Source of the DNA: Sinotaia quadrata | Taxonomy: Eukaryota > Mollusca > Gastropoda > Architaenioglossa > Viviparidae | NCBI GenBank assembly: GCA_028829895.1 | Contig: CM054182.1 | Span: 88,475,546 to 88,539,545, forward strand | Direction: 5' to 3' | DNA: 64,000 bases | In this document: positions 24,966 to 38,016 of the stretch, piece after piece | How the letters are laid out: each line of letters begins with the position of its first letter | How positions within the stretch are numbered: position 1 is the first letter of the stretch | The notes under the pieces: model-generated | The model's database searches: none | What the model saw: only the letters and a program-made list of their open reading frames with translations | What the model was told of the DNA's origin: nothing | Program-made: the position numbers and the translations under genes

Positions 24966-25410
24966 GTTTGTTTTAAATGCATTTGTAAATTGTTTTAAAT
25001 GTTTTTGTACATTGTTTTAACTGTTTTTGTACATGGTTTTAAATGTTTTTGAACAAGGTTTTAAATATGTTTTGTACATGGTTTTAAATGTGTTTGTACA
25101 TTATTTTAAATGTTTTTAAACATGGTGTTTTAACTGTTTTTGTACATGGTTTGAAATGTTTTGTATATGGTTTGAAATGTTTTTGTACATGGTTTGAAAT
25201 GTTTTGTACATGGTTTGAAATGTTTTTGTACATGGTTTGAAATGTTTTTGTACATGGTTTGAAATGTTTTTGTACATGGTTTGAAATGTTTTGTACATGG
25301 TTTGAAATGTTTTTGTACATGGTTTGAAATGTTTTTGTACATGGTTTGAAATGTTTTTGTACATGGTTTGAAATGTTTTTGTACATGGTTTGAAATGTTT
25401 TTGTACACTA
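24966..25410. repeat. 22-bp minisatellite, about 20 copies
   Basis: Units of TTTTTGTACATGGTTTGAAA plus TG, some one T shorter. Left-edge copies are diverged (GGTTTTAAATG forms) and the right half is nearly uniform. Because 22 is not a multiple of 3 and units vary by one base, overlapping minus-strand open frames of 82-137 codons appear; all are repeat artefacts. Confidence 0.94.
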
Positions 25411-25718
25411 CTTTAAACAATACTATGCACTTATATAAATTGTGTGTTGTTGTTGTTTTAAAGTTATTAATTTTGCGGTAATAATAACTGCTTTTAATTT
25501 CCTTTAGCGGCAGAATTAACGTTTTTAAAATCTTTGCATTCATTTTTTATTTGTTATTTTTCTTTGGTATGTTTTGAAGACTTTCCGCCACTTAAAAAGC
25601 AGAAAGGGTAAAGGTTATTTCGCTATAAACACACCCCAGTGTAACCCACTCTTACTACCTTAGAGCAATGCTAGACCACTTCGTCACTTTGTCTGAGCTG
25701 TTGTCTTTTTCTTGCGTT

Positions 25719-25720
<2 letters not shown>

Positions 25721-25802
<82 letters not shown>
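25721..25802. repeat. (CT)n microsatellite
   Basis: About 41 CT units, followed by C/T-rich sequence. Confidence 0.97.
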
Positions 25803-25804
<2 letters not shown>

Positions 25805-25863
25805 AACTCTTCTTTCTCTTTCTCTGTTTCCACCCCACCATTCTTTTTTCTCAATGTTCCCCG

Positions 25864-25903
25864 CTTTCTTTCTTTCTTTCTTTCTTTTCTTTCTTTCTTT
25901 CTT
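25864..25903. repeat. (TTTC)n microsatellite
   Basis: About 10 tetranucleotide units with one TTTTC interruption. Confidence 0.95.
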
Positions 25904-26098
25904 TTGGTGATGGAGATTTCTGTAGGACTGTAGGTGGAGTTCACTTGTAGACGTCACGACACGTCACACAACCTTACTGCGATGTCACAGGAAGAGCCGA
26001 GCAAACATTTTCACTTTCACCTATCTGTGACATCGAACTTTGTTTTTAATAGCTTTTCAAAAGTTTTAATAAGTTTTCATACTGATGGGACACAACAC

Positions 26099-26137
<39 letters not shown>

Positions 26138-26155
26138 GCACGCACGCACGCACGC
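26099..26155. repeat. (AC)n-(ACGC)n compound microsatellite
   Basis: AC run to about 26133 changes into CACG tetranucleotides. Confidence 0.95.
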
Positions 26156-26488
26156 CCATGGACACGCTCCTCACAAGCTAGTATCGATCAGAAGTGTGAT
26201 GTTTGTCAGTTTTGCACTCTTCCTTCAGCCAGGATTTTAATCCACTCATAATCGGTCGGGTGTTTCTGCCTGATTGCGTAAGGGATTCAATGTACCGCTG
26301 GGTTTTGCCAACGTGTGATTCATTCAATGACCAATCACGTATCCTTCCCACGGTGAAGAAACAATGCAGCTAGGACAAGAACCGCCAGGAAGATAATGGT
26401 GTGCTGAGGTGTTCGATCAACGATGCTACCAAGAGCATTTTGAATGGTGACTGAGTCAGTATGTTATGATTTGAAGGAGTGGCTAGTG

Positions 26489-26490
<2 letters not shown>

Positions 26491-26521
<31 letters not shown>
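26491..26521. repeat. (GT)n microsatellite
   Basis: About 15 GT units; a short (GC)n run follows near 26563-26573. Confidence 0.96.
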
Positions 26522-26523
<2 letters not shown>

Positions 26524-26809
26524 CAAATTACGCAACGTAAGTTGGAATAAGATCTAAATCGCTCGCGCGCGCGCACGCATTCGTCATGCTCAGTTTTGTG
26601 ATCACGGACACTCCAGCGAGGCAGTGTAGTGTTTCTGACTCACTCCTTTAAGCACACTTAGTTGAATAACATTCTCTTGCCCGATCGCACTCCCGCGCAA
26701 GCTAATTGAAAAATACTGTTTTTATTTCTGCTTTTTTCCTTTCCTTCTTTCATTTTGTGTTTCTGTATCCTGTCTTTCTTTTCTGCTTTCGTTTGAACTG
26801 TACTCTTCT

Positions 26810-26810
<1 letters not shown>

Positions 26811-26908
<98 letters not shown>
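26811..26908. repeat. (TTTC)n microsatellite
   Basis: About 24 pure tetranucleotide units. Phe-Leu-Ser and Lys-Glu-Arg open frames are artefacts. Confidence 0.97.
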
Positions 26909-27032
26909 CATTAATGTAATGTCATTAGCGACAACAAACAATGTAATATCGTTAGCGGCAAGACACAATGTAATGTCATTAATGACAACACAAATATAAT
27001 ATTATTAGCGACAATACACAAAACAAAATGTA
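26909..27032. repeat. Degenerate 31-34 bp tandem repeat, about 4 copies
   Basis: Units of AATGTAATGTCATTAGCGAC plus AACACA-type spacer directly abut the (TTTC)n tract. Confidence 0.8.
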
Positions 27033-27739
27033 ATGTATACAGTCGCTGTTTGTGAAAGATCAGATTATTGTGTCATGACGTATTTAATCTTCACATGGCT
27101 TTACTCGTGATATCTACAACTCGAAACCGGCTGTAAACTAACACTATTGCCATCTATTACTATTCTCCTTTTTGATTTTCTGATTTTCACTTTCCCATTG
27201 CCTGCTATAACTTCTTGAATTAATTCTCATGTAAACTCCTGTTCTAAATCCTTTTTTGACTCACTAGCCTGAATGCTTGCCTGTTTGCATGCTGTTTGGG
27301 TTTTCGTAATAAATCAGCTGGACCCGACCTGATCCAGTAATATTTATTAAAAATTAATGAGAAAGTGTTATTAGTTAATTTCTCTCAACAGCAAAGAAAA
27401 AAAAATACCCCCCCACCCACTCAACAAAAAAAAAAAAAAGAAGAAAAAAATGCCTACCATCAGCAATGGTCGCTACTTGCTTTTTCATTACTTCTCCTCC
27501 TCCGCCCCCATCTTTCTCCCTCTCCCCCATTGAACGACTGGTTTAATTTCACGCACAAATCCACAGTGTATTATTAAGATGTATGCGTGCTCTTTAAGTG
27601 CACAAGGTTAGCGCTTAATTACGCGTGATTTTTACGTTGGGCTTATTGTCTGCTTCATTGTACCTTCTGTGGATTCGCCACACAACCACACGCCTACACG
27701 CATCAATACACACTACGTGCGCACACTACGTAAACACAC

Positions 27740-27764
27740 TCACACACACACACACACACACACA
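27740..27764. repeat. (AC)n microsatellite
   Basis: About 12 AC units in an ACAC-rich context. Confidence 0.93.
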
Positions 27765-28121
27765 GACATACATACCCAGATACATGCGCGCAATGCACTC
27801 ACAATAAAGTTATCTCATTATATGGTCGTCGTATAGAAAAATATCAGAGGCTTTCAGTGACGTCCCGTGAGTTATATTGTCCTGATTTTCAAATGAAAAC
27901 TTTCAATTTTTCTGAAGCAATATCACTTCAGAATGCTTACCCCAAAGCCTGCTGTGAGTAAAACTGCTGGAAGAAAAACAAACAGAACAAGTTAATAAAG
28001 GTTTTCACTCATCACAAGTTGTTCTATTGTCTCTCATCATCAGGCAGCGGTTGGTCACTTTCAAATCACTGCTTTGACTGAGTAAAATAAAGCGGTTGAA
28101 AATCGCAACCGTCTCCTTCAA

Positions 28122-28169
28122 TCTCGATGACGTTTGAATGACACTCGATGACGTTTGAATGACACTCAT
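28122..28169. repeat. 21-bp tandem duplication
   Basis: CTCGATGACGTTTGAATGACA occurs twice in tandem in shortened form (GATGACGTTTGAATGACACT). Each copy has TGACGT. Confidence 0.85.
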
Positions 28170-30215
28170 GTACAAAAGAATGCAAGAGAATGGTTGTGAT
28201 GATTTTCAACCTCAAACGGAGGGCAATCACGTGATCAAAATGACATTCTTGTAACTTTAACGCTGCAGCATGACCAAAAAACTTGGAAGTCTTGAAGTAG
28301 TGAAGAAATCGGTGACATAAACAGGCTTCTAGATGACTATGGTGACGTTTGGAAGTTAATCCCACGGGAACAATCGATGAAAGAGGCCAGCGAATGTATA
28401 CTTGAATCGGCCTTGAAGTCCTGAGAATATCTTGAATACCCGAAACCATTTGAGGATACGTTTGTCAATTGAAAAACTAATCTGCTTTCTTGATGCTTAT
28501 GGTTTATTCGATAAACTATTAATTATAGGTTTAAAGAATGGATTTTTAATGTATTAGTAGGAATACATGACAATATTCATAGACTCTTAATTACATTATA
28601 GTTGTTTAATGTTTACATTAATATTACTACGGATGCCGTTCTTCTTCAACTTTTTAGAGTCACGCAAGCAAACAAGCAAACAAATAAAATGTTTTGTCAC
28701 AGAACAAACAACGAAAACTCGATTCTGACCAGACAAGAGCCACACAAGCAAACGAATAAAAATAGATTCCTGACTGGCAGAGCTTTTAGTTGGAGGTATG
28801 TGTCACTTAAATGAAGAATTACTTTTTCCTGACAATTCTGTTTCAAGAGCCCCAACACAAAGAACGTCTGTGTATTTGCTACATTGAAAGATGTGTAAAG
28901 ATACACTGAAAATGCTTCGTGTCTCGCTTTAATGGATGCGCTAAACAGTACATTAATATACATGTGATTGTGATTCGTTTTAAGTCACAGCTCTTGGTGA
29001 CCTAATTTTCAAAAGCTCGAAAGAAGGAAATAGGGTTTAGCTCCCCTGATTAAGTTACTGATGTTCCGTTTATTTATCATTAGACTCTCTCACACATTAA
29101 GGGTACCGGACTTTTAAAAGGCAATGGTCTTTAAGGTAGCGGTGAATGTTAAGGGCTAAATGGGCTTGCAGGGCAGAGTGGGTTGCATGGACCAGCTCAC
29201 TTGCAGTGAGCAAAGGGAAAATTTAGGGCAATTTATTCCAGTACTGCACCATTTATGCGTGGTCCTGGTTCTGCCAGTGACGCAGGAGGGACCTGTCACG
29301 CGCTCGCAGTTCACAGCTAGCTCGTGGGAACAGTTAAAGGGGAGACAATTGAAGACGCTGGAAGATTCTGACTGCTGAAATGTCCACAGAAACTGGAATG
29401 GGTGTGATGATTGGAAAGTAAGGGGGTGGGTACTCGGGACGTCCCACAGCTCAGTGTCTGGCACTAGAAGATTCAGGCATGGCCGGGTTCTTGGCAAACC
29501 ACCAATTATCTGGAAGTCGATTGGAAGTCCCTTGGAACCCCACCGACAACAAACTAGCGCCTTGTATTTAATCGGGGGTGTATATGTTTGTTTGTATGCT
29601 GGTATGTATGAACGGACGTATTCATGCCTGTATATGTGAATGTATTTTTAGTATGTCGTATAGGTTGTATATTTGTATGCGTGAGTGTTAATTTGTTTGG
29701 GTGCGTATGGGTGGTTGGGTGGACCAAATAATGTTTAGTTACTGAGTGCTGTTCAGTTTTTATTTTCTTTCAAAGAACGTTGTATAAGGCGTTCATGTAG
29801 TACCATTACAACTATTGTTTTGTGCAGAATGCAAACGTTGAATTTGGGCGGCCCTGACTTGTTATGGAGGTTGGGTCCTCGTGGCTAGACTCTCTTGTAG
29901 ATTAACTAAGTTCAAGTTCGTTTCTAGTTGATACGCACAAAAACTTAATATAACAACAAGCACGCACATTATCAATAGTTTGTGCACTTTTGTGCGTATT
30001 TCGGTTCGAAACGCTAACAACTCGATGGTGAACGGGTACTAGAAATCTTGTGCCACTGTAAATTGGATTTAATGATTGCAGATGACTGAAGCCAGCAAAT
30101 GTAAAGATATGGGCAAATAGTGATAATAAATACATGGCATGATTGAGAGAAAGACCTATAGACAAGCACGCCTTCAGTCATAGCCATAGAAATTAATTGA
30201 TATGTAGGTAGATGA
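28170..30215. other. Unique DNA, no gene recognised
   Basis: Includes a locally GC-richer part at 29150-29580. Open frames at 29156-29497 minus (113 codons) and 28066-28449 minus (127 codons, spanning the duplication) have no recognised domain. Confidence 0.45.
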
Positions 30216-30217
30216 AT

Positions 30218-30259
30218 GGATGGACGGATGGACGGACGGATAGATAGATAGATAGATAT

Positions 30260-30338
<79 letters not shown>
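30218..30338. repeat. (GATA)n microsatellite with GGAT/GGAC lead-in
   Basis: About 25 GATA units after GGATGGAC-type units. Confidence 0.97.
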
Positions 30339-30339
<1 letters not shown>

Positions 30340-31123
30340 AGAGATGAGAAAGAGGAAATATTAAAAGTAAAGATTAATCATTCTAGAAAGAAAACTAGCC
30401 TTTACTAACAATAGTGACAGAAATAATAAGGGGAAAAAATGTGAATTAAAAAGTGACGTAAAAAAATAAAAGTGCTTCAGTGTAATTATTTGTCAGCTTA
30501 AATTTTTGTAAGACGATTTCTGATTGGTGTTGCCCACTCTCTTGAGGTCTTAGACTTGATTCGGTCTTATGATGCGTTAGGGAAGTCCCTGGAGTTTAAG
30601 AACTTTGTTTGATACATTCCAGATGATTGCGTAGGAGGGTGCGAGAAAAGTGCCAGAAACCAAAGGTCGCCTGAAAATACCATTTAGTCACAAAGTAATC
30701 TTGGTCTTCCATCTTCTTGTGCTCCTGGAAGACAACCTCTTGTGATATCGTTCCATCTAGATGCCAGAAATGTTCTTCTGTTGACCTCAAAATTATGTCA
30801 CATTGTTTCTCGTGTTTCCACAAACCCATTCCTGGAATATAAGAGTGAATGTTATCAAACAATAAGTTTAATCAACGGATTTCAAATTCAGTGATTGTCT
30901 GTGTTTCTTTTTTTTACTAATTTAGCAGCAAGCTCGGCTTAATCGGTCAGTTGTCTGCCACAAATATGTGACAAAAACTAAAATAATGGCAGAATGTAGT
31001 CGGTATGTAATAATTAGTAATTATTAGTAAGTGCAACATTTTTTATAATAGGTAACATATTCTAAAGGTAACAGCATTGTTGCCCTTGGATTACTTATTC
31101 CCATAGTACCACAGTGCGTGTGA

Positions 31124-31341
31124 TAGTTTGATGACGTGTTAGGATGATTTGGTTGGATACAACAAGGCTGAGCTAATCGTGCAAGGTTTCGTCAATAGTT
31201 TGATGACGTGTTAGGATGATTTGGTTGGATACAACAAGGCTGAGCTAATCGTGCAAGGTTTCGTCAATAGTTTGATGACGTGTTAGGATGATTTGGTTGG
31301 ATACAACAAGGCTGAGCTAATCGTGCAAGGTTTCGTCAATA
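31124..31341. repeat. 72-bp minisatellite, 3 identical copies
   Basis: Units start at TAGTTTGATGACGTGTTAGG (31124, 31196, 31268) and end with GGTTTCGTCAA. I see no difference among the three copies, so the array is very recent or recently homogenised. Each unit has TGACGT. Confidence 0.96.
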
Positions 31342-31443
31342 GCAGCAGGACAATAACAGTCCCATTATTATGTTTTGTCATCAATTGTAGGCCTTGCAAA
31401 CTGCATTAAGTACTTGTGTCACCAACAGCAGGCCAGTCTTCTC

Positions 31444-31472
31444 AGTAGTAGTAGTAGTAGCAGCAGCAGCAA

Positions 31473-31504
<32 letters not shown>
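31444..31504. repeat. (GTA)n/(GCA)n trinucleotide repeat
   Basis: AGT units with an internal AGC block. Poly-Val/Ala reading is an artefact. Confidence 0.95.
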
Positions 31505-31906
31505 AAAGAGAGCTTAAACCTAACTTTTCAAAGAAACCCTGAGAGTTTTACTGTGGTAAATTTAAAAACAATATACTTATGCATATTACACTTACAGTGT
31601 CGCACAATAACACACATACATGTGTAAGAAATGCAATACAAAATCATAAAGGCAACTTACCAGGTAAATACTTACATATTTACAGGTGATCAACTCTAAA
31701 TAACCATACAGGAAAACATGAGACGTACCACACGTACCACACGATCATTAGTATGGATTGTTTGAATTGTTTGGAGATTCAATAAGTTCAACATATAACA
31801 GGGATTCACAAACGCATATTGTCAATTCAAGTAAACAGTGACACAGAAAGCTGTTCTTGCTGATGAAAATTGTGTCTTCTCTCTTGAAGATACCAATGGC
31901 TTCATG

Positions 31907-32153
31907 GTGTTTAAGTGTAAATGACAGCATATTTAGAGTGTTTCAGTGTAAATGGCAGCATATTTAGAGTGTTTCAGTGTAAATGGCAGCATATTTAGAG
32001 TGTTTCAGTGTAAATGGCAGCATATTTAGAGTGTTTCAGTGTAAATGACCGTATAATCCGAATATTTCAGTGTAAGTGGCAGCATATTTTGAATGTTTCA
32101 GTGTAAAGAGCAGCATATTCCGAATGTTTCAGTATAATTGGAAGCACATTCCA
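31907..32153. repeat. 31-bp minisatellite, about 8 copies
   Basis: Units of GTGTTTCAGTGTAAATGGCA plus GCATATTTAGA. Starts at 31938 and 31969 show the 31-bp spacing. Left copies are almost identical and right copies (after about 32040) diverge. Confidence 0.93.
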
Positions 32154-32784
32154 AGTGGACGGACCTTAATAAGTAATTGAAAGGTGACTTTCGACTTGTA
32201 TTTTGCTTTGGGAGTATTGAAAACGAGTGTGACCTACTTCCAGGACTGTTCAGAGGTGAGCGATCATAGAGGTATCGTGTGCTGAAGAGACAAAACGTAT
32301 GGAAGAGAAGAGGTGTGGTGTCGTATTTTGCTAACAGCCTTTAGAGGCAGGGGAGGGGAAAACTGGAGCAACATGGTTGGCTTGTCTGGAGCTTTATGAA
32401 TAATCCAATGCTGCAGTGTACTGAAGCTTTTGAAGTTTTTTTTTCAGAAGGTTTAGATCAGAGAGAGGAGAGTTACTATTGTTATGTTGAGAGAGTACCG
32501 GTGAACACACGAGGGGTTTTTGTAGCGCCATCTTCCGAGAAACACGCTAATAGTGCTGATTCCTTTCAGCTCCAGATACGTTGCTCTGTGTAGGAACGAC
32601 ATGACACGTGACATATTTTGGAACTTATTCTTGTAATTTTAGACCAATCACATTAGTATATTAAGGCTGTGAACTCAACTACAGGCTCTTCACACTGCTG
32701 CAGAAAACCGTCTATAAAATTAACGAACGCTATGTGCGGGTGTAAAATCACCAGCCATCCGGCCACAGAAACATAGTCAACTAA

Positions 32785-32840
32785 TCAGTCAATCGTAAGG
32801 TTAAAGGTCGCATGTTCAAAGCTCAATGGTGTGAAATAAT
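32785..32840 (+). mobile_element. Possible tRNA-like SINE fragment
   Basis: CAATCGTAAGGTTAAAGGTC followed by GCATGTTCAAAGCTC resembles the anticodon-to-T-arm part of tRNA-derived SINE heads. The B-box match is only about 8 of 11. Weak. Confidence 0.2.
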
Positions 32841-32895
32841 TTCAATGCTGCAATCAAGAGAGGATCAGCCGAACACTGTAAAATATATAAAAATA

Positions 32896-33290
32896 GCAAA
32901 TGAGTTATGATGATTTACAAAGTATCTCACTCACAGCAAACCAGTTCTGATGATATATGAAAGTGTGTCATTAACATCATCCAGTCATGATGAAGTACGA
33001 AAGTGTTTCAATAACAGCTAACCAGTTATGGTGATATATGAAAGTGTGTCATCAACAGCAAATCAGTTATGATGATATATAAGTGTATCATTAACAGCAA
33101 ACCAGTCATGACGATATATGAAAGTGTGTCATCAACAGCAAGCCAGTTCTGATGATGTGTGAAAGTGTGTCATCAACAGCAAGCCAGTTCTGATGATGTG
33201 TGAAAGTGTGTCATCAACAGCAAGCCAGTTCTGATGATGTGTAAAAGTGTATCATTAACAGCAAACCAGTCATGATGATGTACAAAAGCA
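32896..33290. repeat. 41-bp minisatellite, about 10 copies
   Basis: Units contain CATCAACAGCAAGCCAGTTC and TGATGATGTGTGAAAGTGTG. Three right-central copies are identical; outer copies vary. Weak further copies trail to about 33450. Confidence 0.92.
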
Positions 33291-33849
33291 GGCATACAAG
33301 TGTATAAAATCGAGTCAGCAACTGCACACACTGCGAGAAGACTGTCCTACACCATCACCACCCCGAAAAATATAATACTGCGACGTGTCATGAACAACAG
33401 AACACGCATGATAAAGTATGAAAGTGTGCCATCAGCTGCAGGCTAGACTGATACTTTAAGAAGAATGTTGCTACAATAACTGGCATGTCAAATGTGTCGC
33501 CTACAGCAAACGAGATGCGAGTAATAAATGGAACCATAAATATGCTGACCATATGTAAAAACGAGACTGCATGGGCATACTGCACCGAAATGATTTGTCA
33601 TTAGCAGACCGGGAAGGATACAGTGTACACCAAGAGACTCGTCATAGTTCCTATACAGTAAGAACTCGTGTCATCAAAAGAACCGAGAAGCATGGCACTA
33701 TGACTACAATCGTTCTTGAAGTGACCGTTTTCGTTTCGCTTACGTGTGTATTATGCTGATCACGCCACACTACAGTGTGCTATACTTAAGACACCGCTGT
33801 CACCTCGTCTAACAATGCAGGGAAAAGGGTCCAGGAAATCACCTCATAA

Positions 33850-34286
33850 AAGTGCAGAGATAGCAACAGGGACAGAAAGACGAACCTGCTGGTCAAGACA
33901 CATAAGTCACTCTTTGATTGACAAGTCAGGAGTAGACCTACAAGTCGCGGAAGTCAGTGACGCCCGCTGTGTCCCCAGACCTCAGACTCACGTTGCGCGG
34001 GGTGGTAGTGGTGGTGGCGAAGTCCACGCAATCGAGCTGCAGTCGTGTGACAGGTCCAGATCGGCAGCCGGGCGGAAGTGCAGACGCGTTCTGTCGCGTG
34101 CGTGTGGTTTGCATGCGTGAGTGAGTGAGAGAGCGAAAGAGCGAGCGAGAGAGAGAATGCTTCTGCAGAGATTGCCGGTGAAGATGCTACACACTATGAG
34201 GCACCGTACTACAGAAAGGATGCTATCACACCTTTAGTTATGTCGATGATACGTGTGGGGTGTAGTTTTTGCGGAGATATTGCTGA

Positions 34287-34330
<44 letters not shown>

Positions 34331-34900
34331 TGAACGAACGTAGGACTTGCCGTTGTGCATGAGGAGACGACGGACCCGAGGCTGCAGTCTCTTCACAGCA
34401 CGAAGCCAGCGAGTCCGGGAGACCCGAATGTGGCGCCAAGTACTGATCCACGTTTGCAAGCCAGAATCGAAACCGCCCAGCCCAGATAGGCTAAACAACG
34501 CTAGCTTTACTAAGACTGGGCTGCGTCGCCAAACACTTTCACTATCGGAAAAAGGTTGATGGACGAGCTCGCCGTGACAAAGAAACCGGCACCTCTTCCT
34601 TCGTGTGACACCAGGAGCACGTAACTCGGTACGGGCTGTGAGTAGAATGGAAGCCCTATCAGAGTAGGATGTGTGCCCCGTGGTCCGTACGTACAGCCTC
34701 CAGTCCACCCCACCCGCCCCAGTTCGATTTGTTTGCTTCCACCCCCTCCCCACCTCGCTTCTTCAGATCATCATCGCACACCGTTCACGCACGCATATGC
34801 ACGTGTGCACGAATGCTCGTTGGGTGTGTGTGTGTGGCTTTATCTTGGACCTCTGTTCGCTAGCGGTGTTGCACCCTACTGACTGTGGACGTAAAGAATG
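33850..34900. promoter_or_regulatory. CpG-richer region, possible promoter or 5' exon
   Basis: GC and CpG content is visibly higher than in the flanks (for example around 34010-34130 and 34350-34520), with many CGCG, GCGCG and CGTCGC motifs. It is interrupted by (GA)n at 34290-34324. Open frames on both strands (up to 171 codons minus, 124 plus) overlap in conflicting frames and match nothing I know. Could be a CpG island at an unseen gene; transcript evidence is needed to decide. Confidence 0.3.
34290..34324. repeat. (GA)n microsatellite
   Basis: About 17 GA units. Confidence 0.96.
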
Positions 34901-36605
34901 ACCAAAGTGTTTCACGTTGCAGCTTGACCATTTCGGACTGATGTGTTAAAGCATCCAAACAGTGGTATCTTGGAATCTGAGACTGACCCGGAAGTGACCA
35001 GGAAGGGCGGATATCGGACTCGCGACTGTTTATGTACCAATTAAAGTCTATGCAATTGTTACGAGCGTAACTAATGCTTATAAGGAAGATCACAACTTGT
35101 GCGAGTATGTACAATAAATAAGAGAGGAAAAAAAAAACCAAAGCCACAGGCCTTCAGATTCTCTAATACTCCACTAACTGGAATACAAAGAGTTAAATAT
35201 TCATGAGAGAATAGCTTAATATGAAGAAACACGACAACCGCTACACATTAACCACACATCCTGTATGAGCGAGTGAAATTATTTCAGACAAATAATTTGA
35301 TGATTTTTTTTTTTAATTGATAAACAGAGCGTTTATTTAGGCATACGCAACACCACACCTTTAAACCACACTAATTAAGTAGATACAGAAACCAAAATTA
35401 TATACATTTAGCAAATGCTAGATGTCACTGTCTGAAGTTCTTCCTGGAAAAAGAAAGGAGAGCAAGGGAGAGTGGGTGCGGGAGCTATTTTGCTTATATC
35501 ATACGTTCTGTGTGCAAACATCGTTGAGTAGTATTCCAAAACGTTTCATTCCTCTCAAGACACACAGAGATTCCGTTCTAGGAATCGTTTGCTCCGTTTC
35601 GAAATTACACGTAGTGCAGAATAGCCCACACTGCCTTTTGTCGATTCTTGACCGGAAGTTAACAGCAGTCCAAGGGATAGCAATGAACAACATTTAGCCA
35701 GCCTGAGTGAATTGGAAGTGTATGAGATTGTGAGATAAAAGTGTCCTGCCGTCATCATCACACCCGGAAGTGTGTAACGGTTTTTCAGGATCAAAGTGCC
35801 GAACCGGAAGTGTACATGGGTTTGGATAAAAATTGCACCGAAGTTCAGCCCCATCAAGGTCGGTTTGCTGGGGACTGACATGCATCACGTTTCGGAGTAA
35901 GTACACGTGGCACTCATGTCTCCACTTGTCACATAAGAATTAGGATGTGAAATACTCCAGGTATATAGTTCCCGGTGCGTTATGTCAGCTACTCACGTTG
36001 TAACCGTCGAAGTGTGATATCAAATCTTGTTTTGCCTATCTTGATAAGCGGTATTTAGTAAACCGCTATTTTGTTTTTATTTCATTCTTTCTGCCCTTCT
36101 TTCTTTTTTTATTCTGTATTAGAAGTGTGATTCGCAATAGTTCATATCATTCTGATTTTATATTTTATTATATTTTGATTTTTCATTCATTCTATACATT
36201 TACACTTTTTTTTTTATCATCCTGAAATTTTCCAACTTTCTTATTTCTAGCAATTCAAACAGCAGAAATAAATTTTTAATGTCACAATATACACCAATCT
36301 TCGTTTCTTAACTTATTTTAAATATTATTTAATTAGTGCATTTATTTTATTTTCAGATATAGTTTTCTTTCTGTATTAGAGTTTTACAATAATACTAATT
36401 TTAGAAGCGCGTTTGTTAGCACTTCTGTGTGTAATAAGGGTGTAAATTCTTTAAAATGCATTTTTATGTCTGAACATTTTTAGGAAAATGTGTTCTCTTT
36501 CGTCCAAGTTCTACAGGTAATTATTAAAGTGCCCAAAGAGTAATCTCTCATAAATAATTACACTTACATGTAAATTGGTTTCAAAATGGTCAATTAATCT
36601 CTCCA
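34901..36605. other. Unique DNA
   Basis: No array, RNA or recognised gene. The stretch after about 36050 is strongly AT-rich. Confidence 0.5.
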
Positions 36606-36609
36606 TCCC

Positions 36610-36610
36610 T

Positions 36611-36677
<67 letters not shown>
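36610..36677. repeat. (TCTA)n microsatellite
   Basis: About 17 units. Confidence 0.97.
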
Positions 36678-36678
<1 letters not shown>

Positions 36679-36783
36679 GTCCATTAATTTAGCTTTATAT
36701 GTTAGGATATATAAGATTCTTATGTGTCCTCGTCTGTGTGATAGGTCACGTGATACATTTGTGAATGTATGTGATGTATGTGT

Positions 36784-36938
36784 ACGTGTGTGTGTGTGTG
36801 TATGTGTGTGAGTGTGTTTAGCGGGACAGCAAGTAAATGCATGTATCGCCTGATTGCACGCACACGTTTGCGTAGTATGTCTATGTGAGACTATGTGCAC
36901 TGTGCGCGCGCGCGCGTGCGTGCGTGCGTGCGTGCGTG
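36784..36938. repeat. GT-rich and (GC)n/(GTGC)n simple repeats
   Basis: GT run at 36786-36812, then CG run and GTGC units at 36903-36938. Confidence 0.9.
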
Positions 36939-36944
36939 TGAAGA

Positions 36945-38016
36945 AGGACATACATATCCAAAATATATATACGTGTGTATACAATCATGATAATAACATA
37001 CCAGCAGCAAGAGGGTGTGCGCGTTCACACTCCCTTACACACAATCGATTCTGGCATCGTCACTTAGTACAACGGTTTTCTCCTTAAGCTTGCAGTTGAT
37101 ATAGTGTGGATAACATTTCTACTTGGTTTACCAAAGGGGTGTATCGATTGGTACGCGAGGAGGCGACTAAGCTAACATGCCATTTGCGCGACTGAACAGG
37201 CAGGCCAGCGAAGCCAACCGACGGCCATTTTGAACTGACTGGTTTCCGCGTCTGGTCGTGGTGGCTGGGTCGCTAGGCAACCAGAGGCAGCTAAATTGCG
37301 GGATAGAGGGGAGTGAAGATGTGAAAATAAAATGACGCGACAGAAGGAAAAACATTTTCTAAGAATTTTATTCAAGAGAAATGCTAAATTATTTTTCTTA
37401 AAATTATATTTAATTATTTTGGTTTTTCTTTATCGATCAAGATTTTAAATAAATACAATAAAGTAATTTTTAATGTATATATTCATGACTGGTTAGATAA
37501 TATCGAAGTGTACTTATATGAATAACGGGTAAGTGACTTCGAAATTACGCGTTAAGAAAACACGCCACCAACAAAGTTAATTTTATCCCTAACCGCTCAC
37601 GACCTGACGTCTTGCGAGCAAATTTAAAGAACGACTTCTTTCGCCTTTATTTTTCAGTAAATCAAAAATGTTATCCGATCTGTTTTTCCTTTCAGTAATT
37701 CAGTAAATCGATCACGTGATCTGCTCTTGTTCATTCGAGTTGATTCAATGTCAACTTAATTCATTTGTAAAATTTGAGGTCAATTAAATAAATGTGTTTC
37801 TGCATTGATTTCAGGTAGAAAACGTAAATCTGTAAACCCCCGTCAATACTATTTACTGGTTTAATTGTACTTTTTTCTTTATTGTGCTTTCCTTTGAAAT
37901 TCTGGGGTTTTATTGTTTAGTTTATGTTTGCTGATTGTTGTAATATTGATCTTGATTGCTTTATTCTTTGTTCAAGTTCTCGTGACTCTCATTTTGTAGT
38001 TTATCTAGGGTATAAT
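36945..38016. other. Unique AT-rich DNA
   Basis: No gene or RNA recognised. A short GC-richer patch lies at about 37140-37290. Confidence 0.5.

Noticed and set aside
34238..34753. 171-codon minus-strand frame in the CpG-richer region
   Set aside because: No recognisable domain, includes the (GA)n tract as poly Leu-Ser, and conflicts with other frames over the same bases.
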